A stretch of 64,000 bases of DNA, from IMG/VR virus record IMGVR_UViG_3300025646_005482, positions 96,331 to 160,330 of that record. One strand, 5' to 3'. Origin of the DNA: a virus. Below, piece after piece: positions 42,111 to 51,383 of the stretch (position 1 is its first letter; each line of letters starts with the position of its first letter). Position numbers and translations under genes: made by a program. The notes beneath the pieces are model-generated. The model was not told where the DNA came from and did no database searches. It saw only the letters and a program-made list of their open reading frames with translations.

Positions 42111-44690
42111 ATGCCTTTTCAATTAAGCCCAGGCGTTAATGTTACAGAGATCGATCTGACCACTGTAATCCCTGCCGTTGCCACTACCGACGCAGCTATT
42201 GGCGGCGTCTTTAAGTGGGGACCGGTAGACAAGCCTACACTCGTAATTAGCGAATCAGAACTTGCTAATGTTTATGGTAGACCTGACAGCGATAACGCTG
42301 AAACTTGGTTTACTGCTGCCTCGTTCCTCGCTTACTCTAATAGACTTCACGTATCGCGAGCACATCACTCTACTGGTAATGCCGCTCGTTTTGCAGCCTA
42401 TGCAGTTAATGGTGCTAACTATCTAATCTATGATGGTGCTGCCAGCGCACTCACATCTACTTCAACAGGTGACGAAATTTCAGAAGTTATTGCTGGTGTC
42501 GCCGCTGGATCATTGATCACCGACATCGACGACGGTTTAATCTCTGTTACGGTTACTGATACTAGCGGATCTGATTTTGATGACACCACTGGCCTCTTTA
42601 CTGTAGCAAACCCAATGAACCTTGTAGAAGGTGAAGAAGTTAGTCTAGACACCGCAGCTAATCCCCCAGAAGATGCTGGTGGTGTTAGTCTTTCAAACAC
42701 CGGTACTTACTATGTAACTAGTGTGTCCGTAGGTGTTTCTACGACTACGTTTGGTCTGACTGCAAGTCAGGGCGGTACTATCATTTCAAATTACTCAGAC
42801 AAAGGTAGCGGCGCATTAGTAGTTAATCGCGTAGCTAACTCTCAGACGCGTATTTCAATTAGCAAGAATTTTACTGGTCTATCTGGTTCGTATAACTTTG
42901 AATCGTTTGATCCTAAATATTCTTTCAATGCAGTTGCAAACAATAATACACTGCAAACTGACGCGTTGCTAGCACAACACATCGTCAAGAACGAAGATCA
43001 CTATGATAGTGGATCTCAATCATTTGATGCATCTGTACAATTTGTAGCGAAGTATCCTGGCAAATTGGGTAATTCACTGAAAGTATCCGTATGCGAAAGT
43101 TCTACGGCTTATCAGCAAAATGTTAGCACTGTTAACGTCTATTTGGATCTTGATGTTGGTTCAAATACTGCTACACTCGCGGGCCAAGCAAATACCGACG
43201 TTGGTACATTCGTTGGAGCACTGAGTGTTGGTGATTTGCTGAAGTTCGGAACTCAAGAAAATGGTATTCAATATCTTGAAGTCTCTTCACTGCCTGCGAC
43301 AGCTGGTGTAACTGCAAATTCTGGTTACTCAATTGGGTTCCTCGAGAATCTTTCCATCTCCGAAGCAGTTGATATTAACGGAACTGGATCATTACAACGA
43401 AATTGGGGTTATTGGGGATTGGTTGAAGCCGCTCCTGGTACCTCTAACTACGTAGCTAAACACGGTAATACTGCAGCGACAGACGAACTTCATATCGTTG
43501 TCATTGACGAAGATGGTGATATTTCAGGTGTACCAGGAACAATCCTTGAAGTTTGGGACGGTTTGTCACGTGCTACTGATGCTAAGAGCGACGACGGTGC
43601 ATCTATCTATTATAAAGATGTCATCAATCAATCCTCTAATTGGTTGTGGTGGGCAAATGATAGTTCTACTGCGCCCTCAGCTACTGCACAACTGGTCGCA
43701 TCGTCTTCAGCACCTCCGTCGACAATGAGTTTTGGATTCGGTCGTGATATCGCTGCAGAAGGTTCTCAATCAATCCTCGGCGATTGTATGAGAGCATATG
43801 ACAAGTTCAAGTCAGCTGAAGATTATGATATCTCATTGGTTCTGACTGGTAAGTCATTCGGTGGTTCATCATCTTATCTTGGTCGAACCGTAACTGGATT
43901 CCAGTTTGCAAACTATCTGATCGATAACATCGCAGAACGACGTAAGGATTGTGTAGTATTTGTATCACCTGAAAAGGCTGATGTAGTAGCGAATGTTACT
44001 GACATCACGCAAGATTGTATTGACTTCAGGTCACAAATGCGTTCTACTTCTTATGCTGTACTTGATAGTGGTTACAAGTACATGTATGACAAGTATAACG
44101 ACGTGTATCGATGGATTCCCATCAACGGTGATACTGCTGGTCTTTGTGCTTACACTGACGACTCACGCGATCCATGGTGGTCACCTGCTGGTTTCAATCG
44201 CGGTAACTTGAAGAATGTTGTGAAGCTAGCTTGGAACCCAAAGAAAGCTGAACGTGATCTTCTGTACAAGAACGGCATCAACCCAATAGTTAACTTCCCT
44301 GGACAAGGTATAGTAATGTTCGGTGATAAGACGCTGCTTGCTAAGCCTTCAGCGTTCGATCGCATCAACGTACGTCGACTCTTCATTGTCCTCGAGAAAG
44401 CGATTGCTACCGCTGCTAAGTTTACTCTCTTCGAATTCAACGATGAATTCACGCGAGCAAGCTTCGTCAACCTCGTTACTCCTTTCTTGAGGGACGTACA
44501 AGGTCGTCGCGGTGTTACCGACTTCATTGTAATCTGTGATGAGACGAACAACACTGGTGAAGTAATCGATCGTAACGAGTTTGTTGGTGATATCTACATC
44601 AAACCAGCTCGAAGCATCAACTTCATCCAGCTCAACTTCGTCGCTGTACGAACTGGCGTAGAATTCTCCGAAGTTATTGGACAATTCTGA
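42111..44690 (+). CDS. 18: Tail sheath protein gp18
   Basis: 859 residues, longer than T4 gp18 (659). SPGVNVTEIDLTTVIPAVAT, GGVFKWGPVDKPTLV and FLAYSNRLHVSRA are the conserved N-terminal sheath blocks. The C-terminal part, RDPWWSPAGFNRG, NPIVNFPGQGIVMFGDKT, RINVRRLFIVLEKAI and NRNEFVGDIYIKP-like segments, forms the conserved sheath core. The variable, surface-exposed middle accounts for the extra length. It is the contractile outer sheath and should be among the most abundant proteins. Codon use is more biased (more C-ending codons) in the C-terminal core than in the middle. Confidence 0.95.
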   Translation: MPFQLSPGVNVTEIDLTTVIPAVATTDAAIGGVFKWGPVDKPTLVISESELANVYGRPDSDNAETWFTAASFLAYSNRLHVSRAHHSTGNAARFAAYAVNGANYLIYDGAASALTSTSTGDEISEVIAGVAAGSLITDIDDGLISVTVTDTSGSDFDDTTGLFTVANPMNLVEGEEVSLDTAANPPEDAGGVSLSNTGTYYVTSVSVGVSTTTFGLTASQGGTIISNYSDKGSGALVVNRVANSQTRISISKNFTGLSGSYNFESFDPKYSFNAVANNNTLQTDALLAQHIVKNEDHYDSGSQSFDASVQFVAKYPGKLGNSLKVSVCESSTAYQQNVSTVNVYLDLDVGSNTATLAGQANTDVGTFVGALSVGDLLKFGTQENGIQYLEVSSLPATAGVTANSGYSIGFLENLSISEAVDINGTGSLQRNWGYWGLVEAAPGTSNYVAKHGNTAATDELHIVVIDEDGDISGVPGTILEVWDGLSRATDAKSDDGASIYYKDVINQSSNWLWWANDSSTAPSATAQLVASSSAPPSTMSFGFGRDIAAEGSQSILGDCMRAYDKFKSAEDYDISLVLTGKSFGGSSSYLGRTVTGFQFANYLIDNIAERRKDCVVFVSPEKADVVANVTDITQDCIDFRSQMRSTSYAVLDSGYKYMYDKYNDVYRWIPINGDTAGLCAYTDDSRDPWWSPAGFNRGNLKNVVKLAWNPKKAERDLLYKNGINPIVNFPGQGIVMFGDKTLLAKPSAFDRINVRRLFIVLEKAIATAAKFTLFEFNDEFTRASFVNLVTPFLRDVQGRRGVTDFIVICDETNNTGEVIDRNEFVGDIYIKPARSINFIQLNFVAVRTGVEFSEVIGQF

Positions 44691-44705
44691 TAAATAAGAT
44701 AAATA
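44689..44705 (+). promoter_or_regulatory. Tandem GATAAATA late promoter variants before gp19
   Basis: Two copies of GATAAATA, at 44689-44696 and 44698-44705, one mismatch each. The second is 32 nt upstream of the gp19 ATG, the spacing seen at other late promoters. The first overlaps the gp18 stop codon. Confidence 0.55.
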
Positions 44706-44729
44706 AGAAAAAATACAGGAGAATAAAAC

Positions 44730-45236
44730 ATGCCATTTAGTGTACAGAACTTCAAGTCAGCGGCTCTCAGTCAGGGTGGGTATCGTCCCGCCCTGTTTGA
44801 AGTACAGGTCACGACTTTGGGTGAAGAGTTCAATCTGCTTTGTATGTCATCGCAAGTACCGGCATTTACTACTGGCGTAATCGAAGTTCCTTACTTCGGT
44901 CGTAAAGTAAAAATTGCTGGTGATCGAACATTCGCAGAATGGACTACCACTGTAATGATCGAAGAAGACTTTAGTCAACGTGCAGTACTCGAAGAGTGGG
45001 CGCGTAAGGTAAATGACGGTCCTTCTAACATTCGATCTTACGGTTCACCTGAAGACTATAAAGAAGATGCTACTATCAAGCTTTATGGTAAGACTGGCTC
45101 TAAGCTTCGTGAGTATCAACTCGTAGGTTGCTGGCCTTCAGATATCGGTACTATTGAATTGGATTGGAACACTACTGATACGATCGGTACTTACACGGTT
45201 ACTTGGTCATTCGATTACTTCAACCCCGGTTCCTAA
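44730..45236 (+). CDS. 19: Tail tube protein gp19
   Basis: 168 residues (T4: 163). RPALFEVQVTTLGEEFNLLCM, CMSSQVPAFTTGVIEVPYFGRK, AEWTTTVMIEEDFSQRAVLE and a closing TIGTYTVTWSFDYF are the tube-protein signature. It polymerises into the inner tube under gp18. RBS CAGGAGAATAAA. A hairpin containing the next late promoter follows 25 nt after the stop. Confidence 0.95.
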   Translation: MPFSVQNFKSAALSQGGYRPALFEVQVTTLGEEFNLLCMSSQVPAFTTGVIEVPYFGRKVKIAGDRTFAEWTTTVMIEEDFSQRAVLEEWARKVNDGPSNIRSYGSPEDYKEDATIKLYGKTGSKLREYQLVGCWPSDIGTIELDWNTTDTIGTYTVTWSFDYFNPGS

Positions 45237-45261
45237 TCCGGTCCACTTGACTAGTCAATAG

Positions 45262-45289
45262 AGGGGATATAAATAAACTTATATCCCCT
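45262..45289 (+). terminator. Hairpin enclosing a late promoter between gp19 and gp20
   Basis: A perfect 11-bp inverted repeat AGGGGATATAA/TTATATCCCCT with a 6-nt loop, followed by TTATTTC. As RNA it would terminate or protect gp19 transcripts. As DNA its left arm and loop contain TATAAATA (45268-45275), the gp20 late promoter. Confidence 0.65.
45268..45275 (+). promoter_or_regulatory. Late promoter TATAAATA before gp20
   Basis: Perfect match, 43 nt upstream of the portal gene, embedded in the inverted repeat 45262-45289. Confidence 0.85.
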
Positions 45290-45310
45290 TTATTTCATCG
45301 GAGATAATGA

Positions 45311-46948
45311 ATGGACCTTTTTGGATTTGAAATAAACAGGAAAAAAGAGCAAAAAGAAGCTGAGAAGCTTGTCTCTTTCGTTCCCCCTTCTAATGAAGAC
45401 GGCGCGTTAACCGTTGCCGCAGGTGGTGTCTATGGCACCTACGTCGACCTCGATGGTTCAGTCAGAACCGAAGCAGAACTTGTCAATAAGTATCGAGCCA
45501 TCTCGTTCGATCCTACTATTGACATGGCTATTCAAGAGATTTGTAACGAAGCAATCGTAGAAGATAGTGATGAAGATACTATATCGATCGTGCTCGATGA
45601 TGTAGAACAGCCAGATAATATTAAGAAAACTATACAAGAAGAATTTGAAAACGTCCTACAACTTCTAGAATTTAATCGTCTAAGTTACGAATTATTCCGA
45701 CGATGGTATGTAGATGGACGTCTATATTACCATGTTCTCGTTGACGAGAAAAAACCTCAGAAAGGTATTTTAGAAGTACGATATGTAGACCCACGCAATA
45801 TTAAGAAAGTACGTGAAGTCAAGAAAGAGAAAGATCCCAAGACTGGTGTGACTATCGAGAAGGTAATCAACGAGTATTATATGTACTCACCTGCAGGTTT
45901 CTTGAAGCGGTCTGGTTCCATTACTGGTTCTACAATGAACTCCTACGGTTCTTCTGGTTCACCTTCAGCTGAAGGTGTAAAGATTGCACGAGACGCAGTA
46001 GTCTATTGCACATCAGGAAATCAAAGTCTCGACAACAAACTCATTCTTTCGTGGTTGCACAAAGCTATTCGACCGCTCAATCAGTTGCGCTCGATGGAAG
46101 ATTCATTGGTCATCTATCGAATCTCACGTGCACCTGAAAGACGAATCTTTTATGTAGATGTTGGTGGTCTGCCTAAAGCTAAAGCAGAACAATACCTCGC
46201 CGACATCATGACCAAATTTAAGAATAAGGTCGTCTATGATTCATCGACCGGTGAAATCAGAGATGATCGTAAGTTTATGACAATGCTCGAAGACTTCTGG
46301 CTTCCTCGTCGAGAAGGTGGACGTGGTACAGAAATCACTACACTCCCTGGTGGCCAAAATCTAGGAGAAATCGAAGATGTTGTTTATTTCCAAAATAATC
46401 TATATCGTGCTCTCAATGTACCCATCACTCGACTACAGCCTGAGACGTCATTCACTCTTGGCCGTGCTACTGAGATTTCTCGGGACGAGGTAAAGTTCGG
46501 TAAATTTATCTTTAGACTGCGTAATAAGTTTTCCGAATTGTTTATGAAACTCCTCGAACGTCAATTGATTCTCAAGGGTGTATGTACAACAGAAGATTGG
46601 AAAGAATGGCGCGAACAGATTAAATTTGATTTTGCAGTTGATAACTACTTCGAAGAACTAAAGACAATGGAAATGAACCGAGATCGTATCGGTTTATTGA
46701 GAGAGATGGAAGAATATGTTGGTAAATATTACTCGCACGATTATGTTCGAAGATATGTCCTGCAACATACTGAAGAAGAAATCAAAGACATCGACAAAGA
46801 AATTGCCGATGAAAAGAAAGATGAAAGATATGTAGATCCAGAAGAATTAATGCAAGACGAAGAACCTGAGGAGGCTCCAGAGGCTCCACCACCTGCGCCT
46901 ACATATAAGCTAGTACCTGACGATCAAAAGAAAGATGACGCAGCTTGA
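45311..46948 (+). CDS. 20: Portal protein gp20
   Basis: 545 residues (T4: 524). YRAISFDPTIDMAIQEICNEAIV, FNRLSYELFRRWYVDGRLYYHV, RYVDPRNIKKVREV, SILSWLHKAIRPLNQLR-like and EDSLVIYRISRAPERRIFYVDVG are strong gp20 blocks. LPGGQNLGEIEDVVYFQNNLY and RDEVKFGKFIFRLR follow. The dodecameric portal nucleates prohead assembly, docks terminase and later the neck. The C-terminal 60 residues are acidic and Pro-rich. It has its own late promoter. Confidence 0.95.
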   Translation: MDLFGFEINRKKEQKEAEKLVSFVPPSNEDGALTVAAGGVYGTYVDLDGSVRTEAELVNKYRAISFDPTIDMAIQEICNEAIVEDSDEDTISIVLDDVEQPDNIKKTIQEEFENVLQLLEFNRLSYELFRRWYVDGRLYYHVLVDEKKPQKGILEVRYVDPRNIKKVREVKKEKDPKTGVTIEKVINEYYMYSPAGFLKRSGSITGSTMNSYGSSGSPSAEGVKIARDAVVYCTSGNQSLDNKLILSWLHKAIRPLNQLRSMEDSLVIYRISRAPERRIFYVDVGGLPKAKAEQYLADIMTKFKNKVVYDSSTGEIRDDRKFMTMLEDFWLPRREGGRGTEITTLPGGQNLGEIEDVVYFQNNLYRALNVPITRLQPETSFTLGRATEISRDEVKFGKFIFRLRNKFSELFMKLLERQLILKGVCTTEDWKEWREQIKFDFAVDNYFEELKTMEMNRDRIGLLREMEEYVGKYYSHDYVRRYVLQHTEEEIKDIDKEIADEKKDERYVDPEELMQDEEPEEAPEAPPPAPTYKLVPDDQKKDDAA

Positions 46949-46960
46949 GACCGCTTTCAA

Positions 46961-46968
46961 TATAAATA
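46961..46968 (+). promoter_or_regulatory. Late promoter TATAAATA before the gp67-like gene
   Basis: Perfect match in the 47-nt gap, 35 nt upstream of the ATG at 46996. RBS TTGGAGAC follows. Confidence 0.85.
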
Positions 46969-46995
46969 AAGGTAGAAATTACTTGGAGACATATT

Positions 46996-47238
46996 ATGAC
47001 TGATATAACTGACTTTATTGGTGCCGCAGTAGCGGACAAGCCCGTAGCAGCTCTTAAAGCTTTTTCGGCGGCCATGGAACCTAAGATTACTGATGCCTTA
47101 GATACACGTTACGATGAGGTATCACGAGCAGTCTTTAATCGAGTAGACGCAGAAGACGAAGCTGAAATGCGTGAACTCGAAGATGAGGCCGTAGAACAAG
47201 AATTAGAAACCGAAATGGAAGAACCTCAAGATGTCTGA
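46996..47238 (+). CDS. 67: Prohead core protein gp67-like
   Basis: 80 residues (T4 gp67: 80). The N-terminal half is a helix typical of gp67 (AVADKPVAALKAFSAAMEPKI), and the C-terminal half is very acidic (DEAEMRELEDEAVEQELETEMEE). The position between portal and protease matches T4. gp67 is part of the internal prohead core and is degraded by gp21 during maturation. Low sequence complexity makes the assignment depend partly on position. Overlaps the next gene by 8 nt. Confidence 0.8.
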   Translation: MTDITDFIGAAVADKPVAALKAFSAAMEPKITDALDTRYDEVSRAVFNRVDAEDEAEMRELEDEAVEQELETEMEEPQDV

Positions 47239-47944
47239 ACTATTAAGTAACATTTTAGAAAAATATAAGAAGGCTGGTGCCCTTGATATTGATCGTTCTG
47301 GCGCAGACGGCAAAGAAGAAGATTTTATCGGTAAACATATTGATAATGTCGAAGTCGTTGATGGTCCTGGCATGAAAGAGATCGATGCTGCCGTTGCCGC
47401 TGTTTCACATGCAAAACGAGCTCCTCATCACGGCCATGAAGTCGATAGCGATGATGACGTATATGAGTCTTTCGATATGACATACGCTGACGATATCGAA
47501 GAGCTGTATGGTATGGAATGGGACGATGAAGATCTTATGATCGAAGAAGAAGTTCTGCAAGAAGACGCAGCATTCTTCATGAGACTTATCGACGAAGTAG
47601 TCGAAGAGTTCTATAATGAAGAAGCTGACGAAGAAGAAAAAGCAATGCTCGACGAGATGCTGGCTACCGACGAAGGTTATATCGAGTTCGTTGACCTAAT
47701 TTTTGAAGGCAAACTCGGTGATGCTGATGAAGGTGGTGATGAAGAAGTTATCGTTGCAAATCCTAAGCTCAAAGGTAAGAAAGCTAAGGGAGATGGCAAG
47801 ACGAAAGGCAAAGAAGACCAGATGGTCAAAGAAGATGTCGAGCGGCATGCAGATGTAAAAATGGTTAAGATGAAGACGCCTGACGGCAAAGTAGTATTTC
47901 GTAAGTCGAGAGCTGAAACTGAAGTGAGCAAAAGGAGTAACTAA
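47231..47944 (+). CDS. Acidic prohead core-type protein, gp68 position
   Basis: 237 residues, very acidic in the middle (WDDEDLMIEEEVLQEDA, then EEFYNEEADEEEKAMLDEML) with a basic Lys/Gly stretch (KLKGKKAKGDGKTKGKE) near the C-terminus. In T4 this place holds gp68 (141 residues), another core protein. The sequence gives no firm homology, but composition and place fit an internal scaffold component. A closing segment MKTPDGKVVFRKSRAETEV resembles a short conserved C-terminal motif of marine T4-like core proteins. Its stop overlaps the next start (TAATG). Confidence 0.65.
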   Translation: MSELLSNILEKYKKAGALDIDRSGADGKEEDFIGKHIDNVEVVDGPGMKEIDAAVAAVSHAKRAPHHGHEVDSDDDVYESFDMTYADDIEELYGMEWDDEDLMIEEEVLQEDAAFFMRLIDEVVEEFYNEEADEEEKAMLDEMLATDEGYIEFVDLIFEGKLGDADEGGDEEVIVANPKLKGKKAKGDGKTKGKEDQMVKEDVERHADVKMVKMKTPDGKVVFRKSRAETEVSKRSN

Positions 47945-48183
47945 TGATTGTTAAACCTAAAGCTGCTGAAATAAATCTTAGTACTGCGAATACTGTCAAC
48001 GATGCTACATGTGTTAGAATCTACAATCAAAACGCTGGAGATGTTGTGATTACTAATACCGTTACATCAGGATCATTTACTCTCCCTGGCGGCGCAATTA
48101 CTTTTGTACAAAAAGCTGCAAGCGATACATTGACTGCAGGTTCTGCAGTAAAGGCAGTTAGCGTAGCATTTAATATCTCCTAA
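47944..48183 (+). CDS. Small beta virion protein, 79 residues
   Basis: VKPKAAEINLSTANTVNDATCVRIYNQ, then a GSFTLPGGAITFVQKAASDTL segment and a VSVAFNI end. This all-beta pattern recurs in short virion-associated proteins of marine phages, whose role is not established. It is inserted between the core genes and the gp21 protease gene, where T4 has no equivalent, so a minor head protein is plausible. RBS AAAAGGAGTAAC. Confidence 0.7.
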   Translation: MIVKPKAAEINLSTANTVNDATCVRIYNQNAGDVVITNTVTSGSFTLPGGAITFVQKAASDTLTAGSAVKAVSVAFNIS

Positions 48184-48192
48184 GGTAACGAC

Positions 48193-48858
48193 ATGAAACT
48201 AATAAAAGAAATTAATGAAACAGTCAAAGTCCTAACTGAAGAGACAGAAGACGGAAAGAAAAGCCTCTATATCGAAGGTATCTTTCTACAAGGAAACATT
48301 CAAAACCGTAACGGCCGCCGTTATAACACTGACATCCTCGAGAACGAAGTCAATCGCTATGTAGCTGAGTCAGTATCAAAAGGTCGTGCATACGGTGAGC
48401 TCGGTCATCCCGATGGTCCTGCTATCAACCTCGATCGAGTATCTCATATTATTACTAGTCTAGTCCGTGAAGGTGATAACTTCATTGGCAAGGCAAAGAT
48501 TTCTTCTACACCTATGGGAAAAATCGTAGAAGGTCTGCTTTCAGACGGCGCACAACTCGGCGTATCATCTCGAGGTATGGGTTCTCTGAAAGAAGGCAAA
48601 GACGGTGTGATGGAAGTTCAAGAAGATTTTTATCTCGCGACTGCCGCTGACATCGTAGCCGATCCATCTGCGCCTGATGCTTTTGTAAATGGCATCATGG
48701 AAGGTGTTGAATGGGTTTGGCAGCATGGTAAAGCAGTAGCCATGAGAGTAGAAGATCTTGAGCGAGAAGCTCAAAAAGCTGTTCGTAAGAAGAAACTAAA
48801 CGAACAGGCAAAGCTGCACATGTTTGAAAAATTTCTCAATGAGATTTCAAAAGTTTAA
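48193..48858 (+). CDS. 21: Prohead protease gp21
   Basis: 221 residues (T4: 212). YIEGIFLQGNIQNRNGRRY, AYGELGHPDG with His72, AQLGVSSRGMGSL with Ser125/126 and a DIVADPSAPDAFV segment with Asp157 match the gp21 serine protease with a His-Ser-Asp triad. It cleaves core proteins and the gp23 N-terminus after [L/I]-x-Glu sites, turning the prohead into the expandable head. RBS AAGGTAACGAC. It ends just before a late promoter. Confidence 0.9.
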   Translation: MKLIKEINETVKVLTEETEDGKKSLYIEGIFLQGNIQNRNGRRYNTDILENEVNRYVAESVSKGRAYGELGHPDGPAINLDRVSHIITSLVREGDNFIGKAKISSTPMGKIVEGLLSDGAQLGVSSRGMGSLKEGKDGVMEVQEDFYLATAADIVADPSAPDAFVNGIMEGVEWVWQHGKAVAMRVEDLEREAQKAVRKKKLNEQAKLHMFEKFLNEISKV

Positions 48859-48862
48859 ATTA

Positions 48863-48870
48863 TATAAATA
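48863..48870 (+). promoter_or_regulatory. Late promoter TATAAATA before gp22
   Basis: Perfect match in the 51-nt gap, 47 nt upstream of the ATG at 48910. RBS TAGGAGATA follows. Confidence 0.85.
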
Positions 48871-48909
48871 CTAAACACTAGTATCAAAATAATCTAGGAG
48901 ATATATCTA

Positions 48910-49971
48910 ATGTCTGAAGTTAATCAAATCGAAGTTGAAGAGGCAGTAGATGTAGTTGAGCAAGAGGAATCTCTTGAAGAAGCTTCATCCGCAGCAGCTG
49001 AAACTTTAAAGCCTTCAGCAACTAAAACTCAGATGCTTGGCGATCTGATGTCTAAAGTTGCTGGCATGACAAAGCAGGACCTTTCTGCTTTCCTCGACAA
49101 GACTCTTGCCCAAGTTGGCAAAGAGGCAGATTCAGTTCCCGATACGTCTGGTAAGAACAAAGCAAGTGTTGCAACTTCTGGCGCTGGTGTACCTTCGCCC
49201 CGTGTTGCTGTTCCTGCTAAGGCGATGAAGGAAGATATGGACGAGCTTCTTGCTGATCAAGAAGATTTGTCTGAAGACTTCAAAGCAAAAGCTTCTACTC
49301 TTTTCGAAGCAGCAGTTCAGAATCGTGTGATTCTTGAAGTTGCTCGTCTTGAAGAAGAGTTTGAAACTCAGCTTGAAGAAAAAATTACAGAGTCAGTTGA
49401 TGAACTGCATCAGCAAGTAGAACAGTATATGGACTACGTTGTTGAGCAGTGGATGCAAGAAAACGAAGTTGCTATCGAGAATAACTTCCGTGTTCAAGCA
49501 ACCGAGTCATTCATCGACGGCCTCAAGAATCTTTTTGCAGAGAGCTACGTTGAAGTTCCCGAAGAAAAGATCGATCTCGTTGCTGAGCTTCAAGCATCAG
49601 TATCAGAGCTCGAAGAATCATTGGAATCAGTGCAGGCCGAAAACCTGAAACTGAATGCATTGATTAGTGAAGCATCTGTAGAAGCCGCCTTCGACGAAGT
49701 GTCAGAAGATATGGTTGATACGCAAGTTGAAAAGCTTCGCTCATTGGCTGAAGGCATTGAATATGCTGATGCCGAAGAGTATGCAGAAAAACTGAAGATC
49801 ATTAAGGAACAGTATTTCACTGAGTCTACTAAAGAAAACGAAGGATCTACTGGTCTAATTGATGAAGAAGTTTCTGTTGGTTCTAATGATGAGTCTGAAG
49901 AGGGACAGCAACTTATTCCCGAAGAGATGAAGCATTATTTCCAAGCAATTTCTAGAACTCATAGAAGTTAA
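48910..49971 (+). CDS. 22: Prohead scaffold protein gp22
   Basis: 353 residues (T4: 269). Highly acidic and helical. VILEVARLEEEFETQLEEKI, DELHQQVEQYMDYVVEQWMQENEVAIE and RVQATESFIDGLKNLFAESYVEVPEEK are clear gp22 blocks. A coiled coil follows (ELQASVSELEESLESVQAENLKL). The scaffold forms the prohead core around which gp23 assembles and is degraded by gp21. An N-terminal acidic region (EEAVDVVEQEESLEEA) is longer than in T4. Confidence 0.9.
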   Translation: MSEVNQIEVEEAVDVVEQEESLEEASSAAAETLKPSATKTQMLGDLMSKVAGMTKQDLSAFLDKTLAQVGKEADSVPDTSGKNKASVATSGAGVPSPRVAVPAKAMKEDMDELLADQEDLSEDFKAKASTLFEAAVQNRVILEVARLEEEFETQLEEKITESVDELHQQVEQYMDYVVEQWMQENEVAIENNFRVQATESFIDGLKNLFAESYVEVPEEKIDLVAELQASVSELEESLESVQAENLKLNALISEASVEAAFDEVSEDMVDTQVEKLRSLAEGIEYADAEEYAEKLKIIKEQYFTESTKENEGSTGLIDEEVSVGSNDESEEGQQLIPEEMKHYFQAISRTHRS

Positions 49972-49977
49972 CTTTTT

Positions 49978-49985
49978 TATAAATA
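49978..49985 (+). promoter_or_regulatory. Late promoter TATAAATA before gp23
   Basis: Perfect match, preceded by a T-run (TTTTTTATAAATA), 49 nt upstream of the major capsid ATG. RBS CAGGAGTACTAC. Confidence 0.9.
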
Positions 49986-50026
49986 CACCAAGTAAATCCA
50001 AAATAATAAACAGGAGTACTACTAAC

Positions 50027-51328
50027 ATGAATTTAAATGAACAAATTCGAAACAAGTGGGCACCAGTGATCTCTCACCCTGATCTTCCTGAAATCACTGA
50101 TTCCCACAAGAAAATGGTTACCGCTATGGTCCTCGAGAACACCGAGCGTGCTCTTCGAGAGGCTGCTTCACAAGGCGCTACCCAGCAACTTCTTTCTGAA
50201 ACACCTTCTAACACCATCGGTGATAACTTCGGCGGCCAGTTCGCTGGTTTCGATCCGATCCTCATCAGCCTTGTTCGTCGTACTCTGCCGAACCTGATGG
50301 CTTATGATGTATGTGGCGTTCAGCCTATGACTGGACCGACTGGTTTGATCTTCGCTCTTAGCGCTCAGTACGCTCCGGATGGTGCTAACACCACTCCTCG
50401 TACCGAAGCTATGTACGACGAAGCCGACACCGACTTCTCTGGTACTGGCACCCATTCTGGTAACTCTCAGACTGGTGGCAAAGGTACTGGTATGACTACT
50501 GCCGCTGCTGAATCACTCGGCGTGTCTGGTGGTACTGCATTCGGTGAGATGGCGATGAAGATCGACAAAGTTACTGTAACTGCTAAGTCACGTGCGTTGA
50601 AGGCGGATTACTCGCTTGAACTCGCTCAAGACCTGAAAGCAGTACACGGTCTTGACGCCGAAGCTGAACTCAGCAACATCCTCGCTGCTGAGATCTTGGC
50701 TGAAATCAACCGCGAAGTAATTCGTACGATCAACCTTGCAGCTGTAGCTGGTTCACAAGGCACTGTATCTTCTAACGGTACTTTCGACCTTGACGTTGAC
50801 GCTTCAGGTCGTTGGTCAGTTGAGAAGTTCAAGGGCCTGATGTTCCACATCGAGCGTGAAGCTAACAAAGTAGCCAAGGACACTCGACGTGGTAAGGCTA
50901 ACCTGATCATCTGTTCTTCTGACGTAGCTTCTGCTCTTCAGATGGCTGGTGTTCTGGATTACACGCCTGCTCTGAACAGCAACTCTTTGGCTGTTGACGA
51001 TACTGGCAACACCTTCGCTGGTGTACTGAACGGTCGGTTCCGTGTATACATCGACCCCTATGCAACTACTAACTACATGAACATCGGCTACAAGGGTGCA
51101 GGCGCATTTGACGCTGGCATCTTCTACTGCCCCTATGTTCCTCTGCAGATGGTACGTGCGGTCGATCAGGATACCTTCCAGCCGAAGATTGGTTTCAAGA
51201 CTCGTTACGGTCTGGTCGAGAACCCCTTCGCTCACTCAGTACAAGGTACGCCTGCTGTATCCGACGGTGCAATCACCAACGGTACCAACGCATACTATCG
51301 TATGTCTACGGTCAGCAACCTGTTGTAA
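50027..51328 (+). CDS. 23: Major capsid protein gp23
   Basis: 433 residues (T4: 521; marine relatives are shorter). DPILISLVRRTLPNLMAYDVCGVQPMTGPTGLIFAL is the hallmark gp23 block, and KVTVTAKSRALKADYSLELAQDLKAVHGLDAE and the GRFRVYIDPYA region confirm it. QLLSE ending at Glu58 is an [L]-x-Glu site, the predicted gp21 cleavage point that would leave about 375 residues. The gene uses more C- and G-ending codons than its neighbours, as expected for the most abundant protein. It is followed by a strong terminator. Confidence 0.97.
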   Translation: MNLNEQIRNKWAPVISHPDLPEITDSHKKMVTAMVLENTERALREAASQGATQQLLSETPSNTIGDNFGGQFAGFDPILISLVRRTLPNLMAYDVCGVQPMTGPTGLIFALSAQYAPDGANTTPRTEAMYDEADTDFSGTGTHSGNSQTGGKGTGMTTAAAESLGVSGGTAFGEMAMKIDKVTVTAKSRALKADYSLELAQDLKAVHGLDAEAELSNILAAEILAEINREVIRTINLAAVAGSQGTVSSNGTFDLDVDASGRWSVEKFKGLMFHIEREANKVAKDTRRGKANLIICSSDVASALQMAGVLDYTPALNSNSLAVDDTGNTFAGVLNGRFRVYIDPYATTNYMNIGYKGAGAFDAGIFYCPYVPLQMVRAVDQDTFQPKIGFKTRYGLVENPFAHSVQGTPAVSDGAITNGTNAYYRMSTVSNLL

Positions 51329-51356
51329 TAAAAAGAATCCCAAAAGGGACACTTTT

Positions 51357-51382
51357 AAAGGGAGCTTCGGCTCCCTTTTTTT
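51357..51382 (+). terminator. Intrinsic terminator after gp23
   Basis: 9-bp stem AAAGGGAGC/GCTCCCTTT with the stable TTCG tetraloop and a T-tract, 29 nt after the gp23 stop. The T-tract runs into the late promoter at 51384. Confidence 0.95.
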
Positions 51383-51383
51383 G

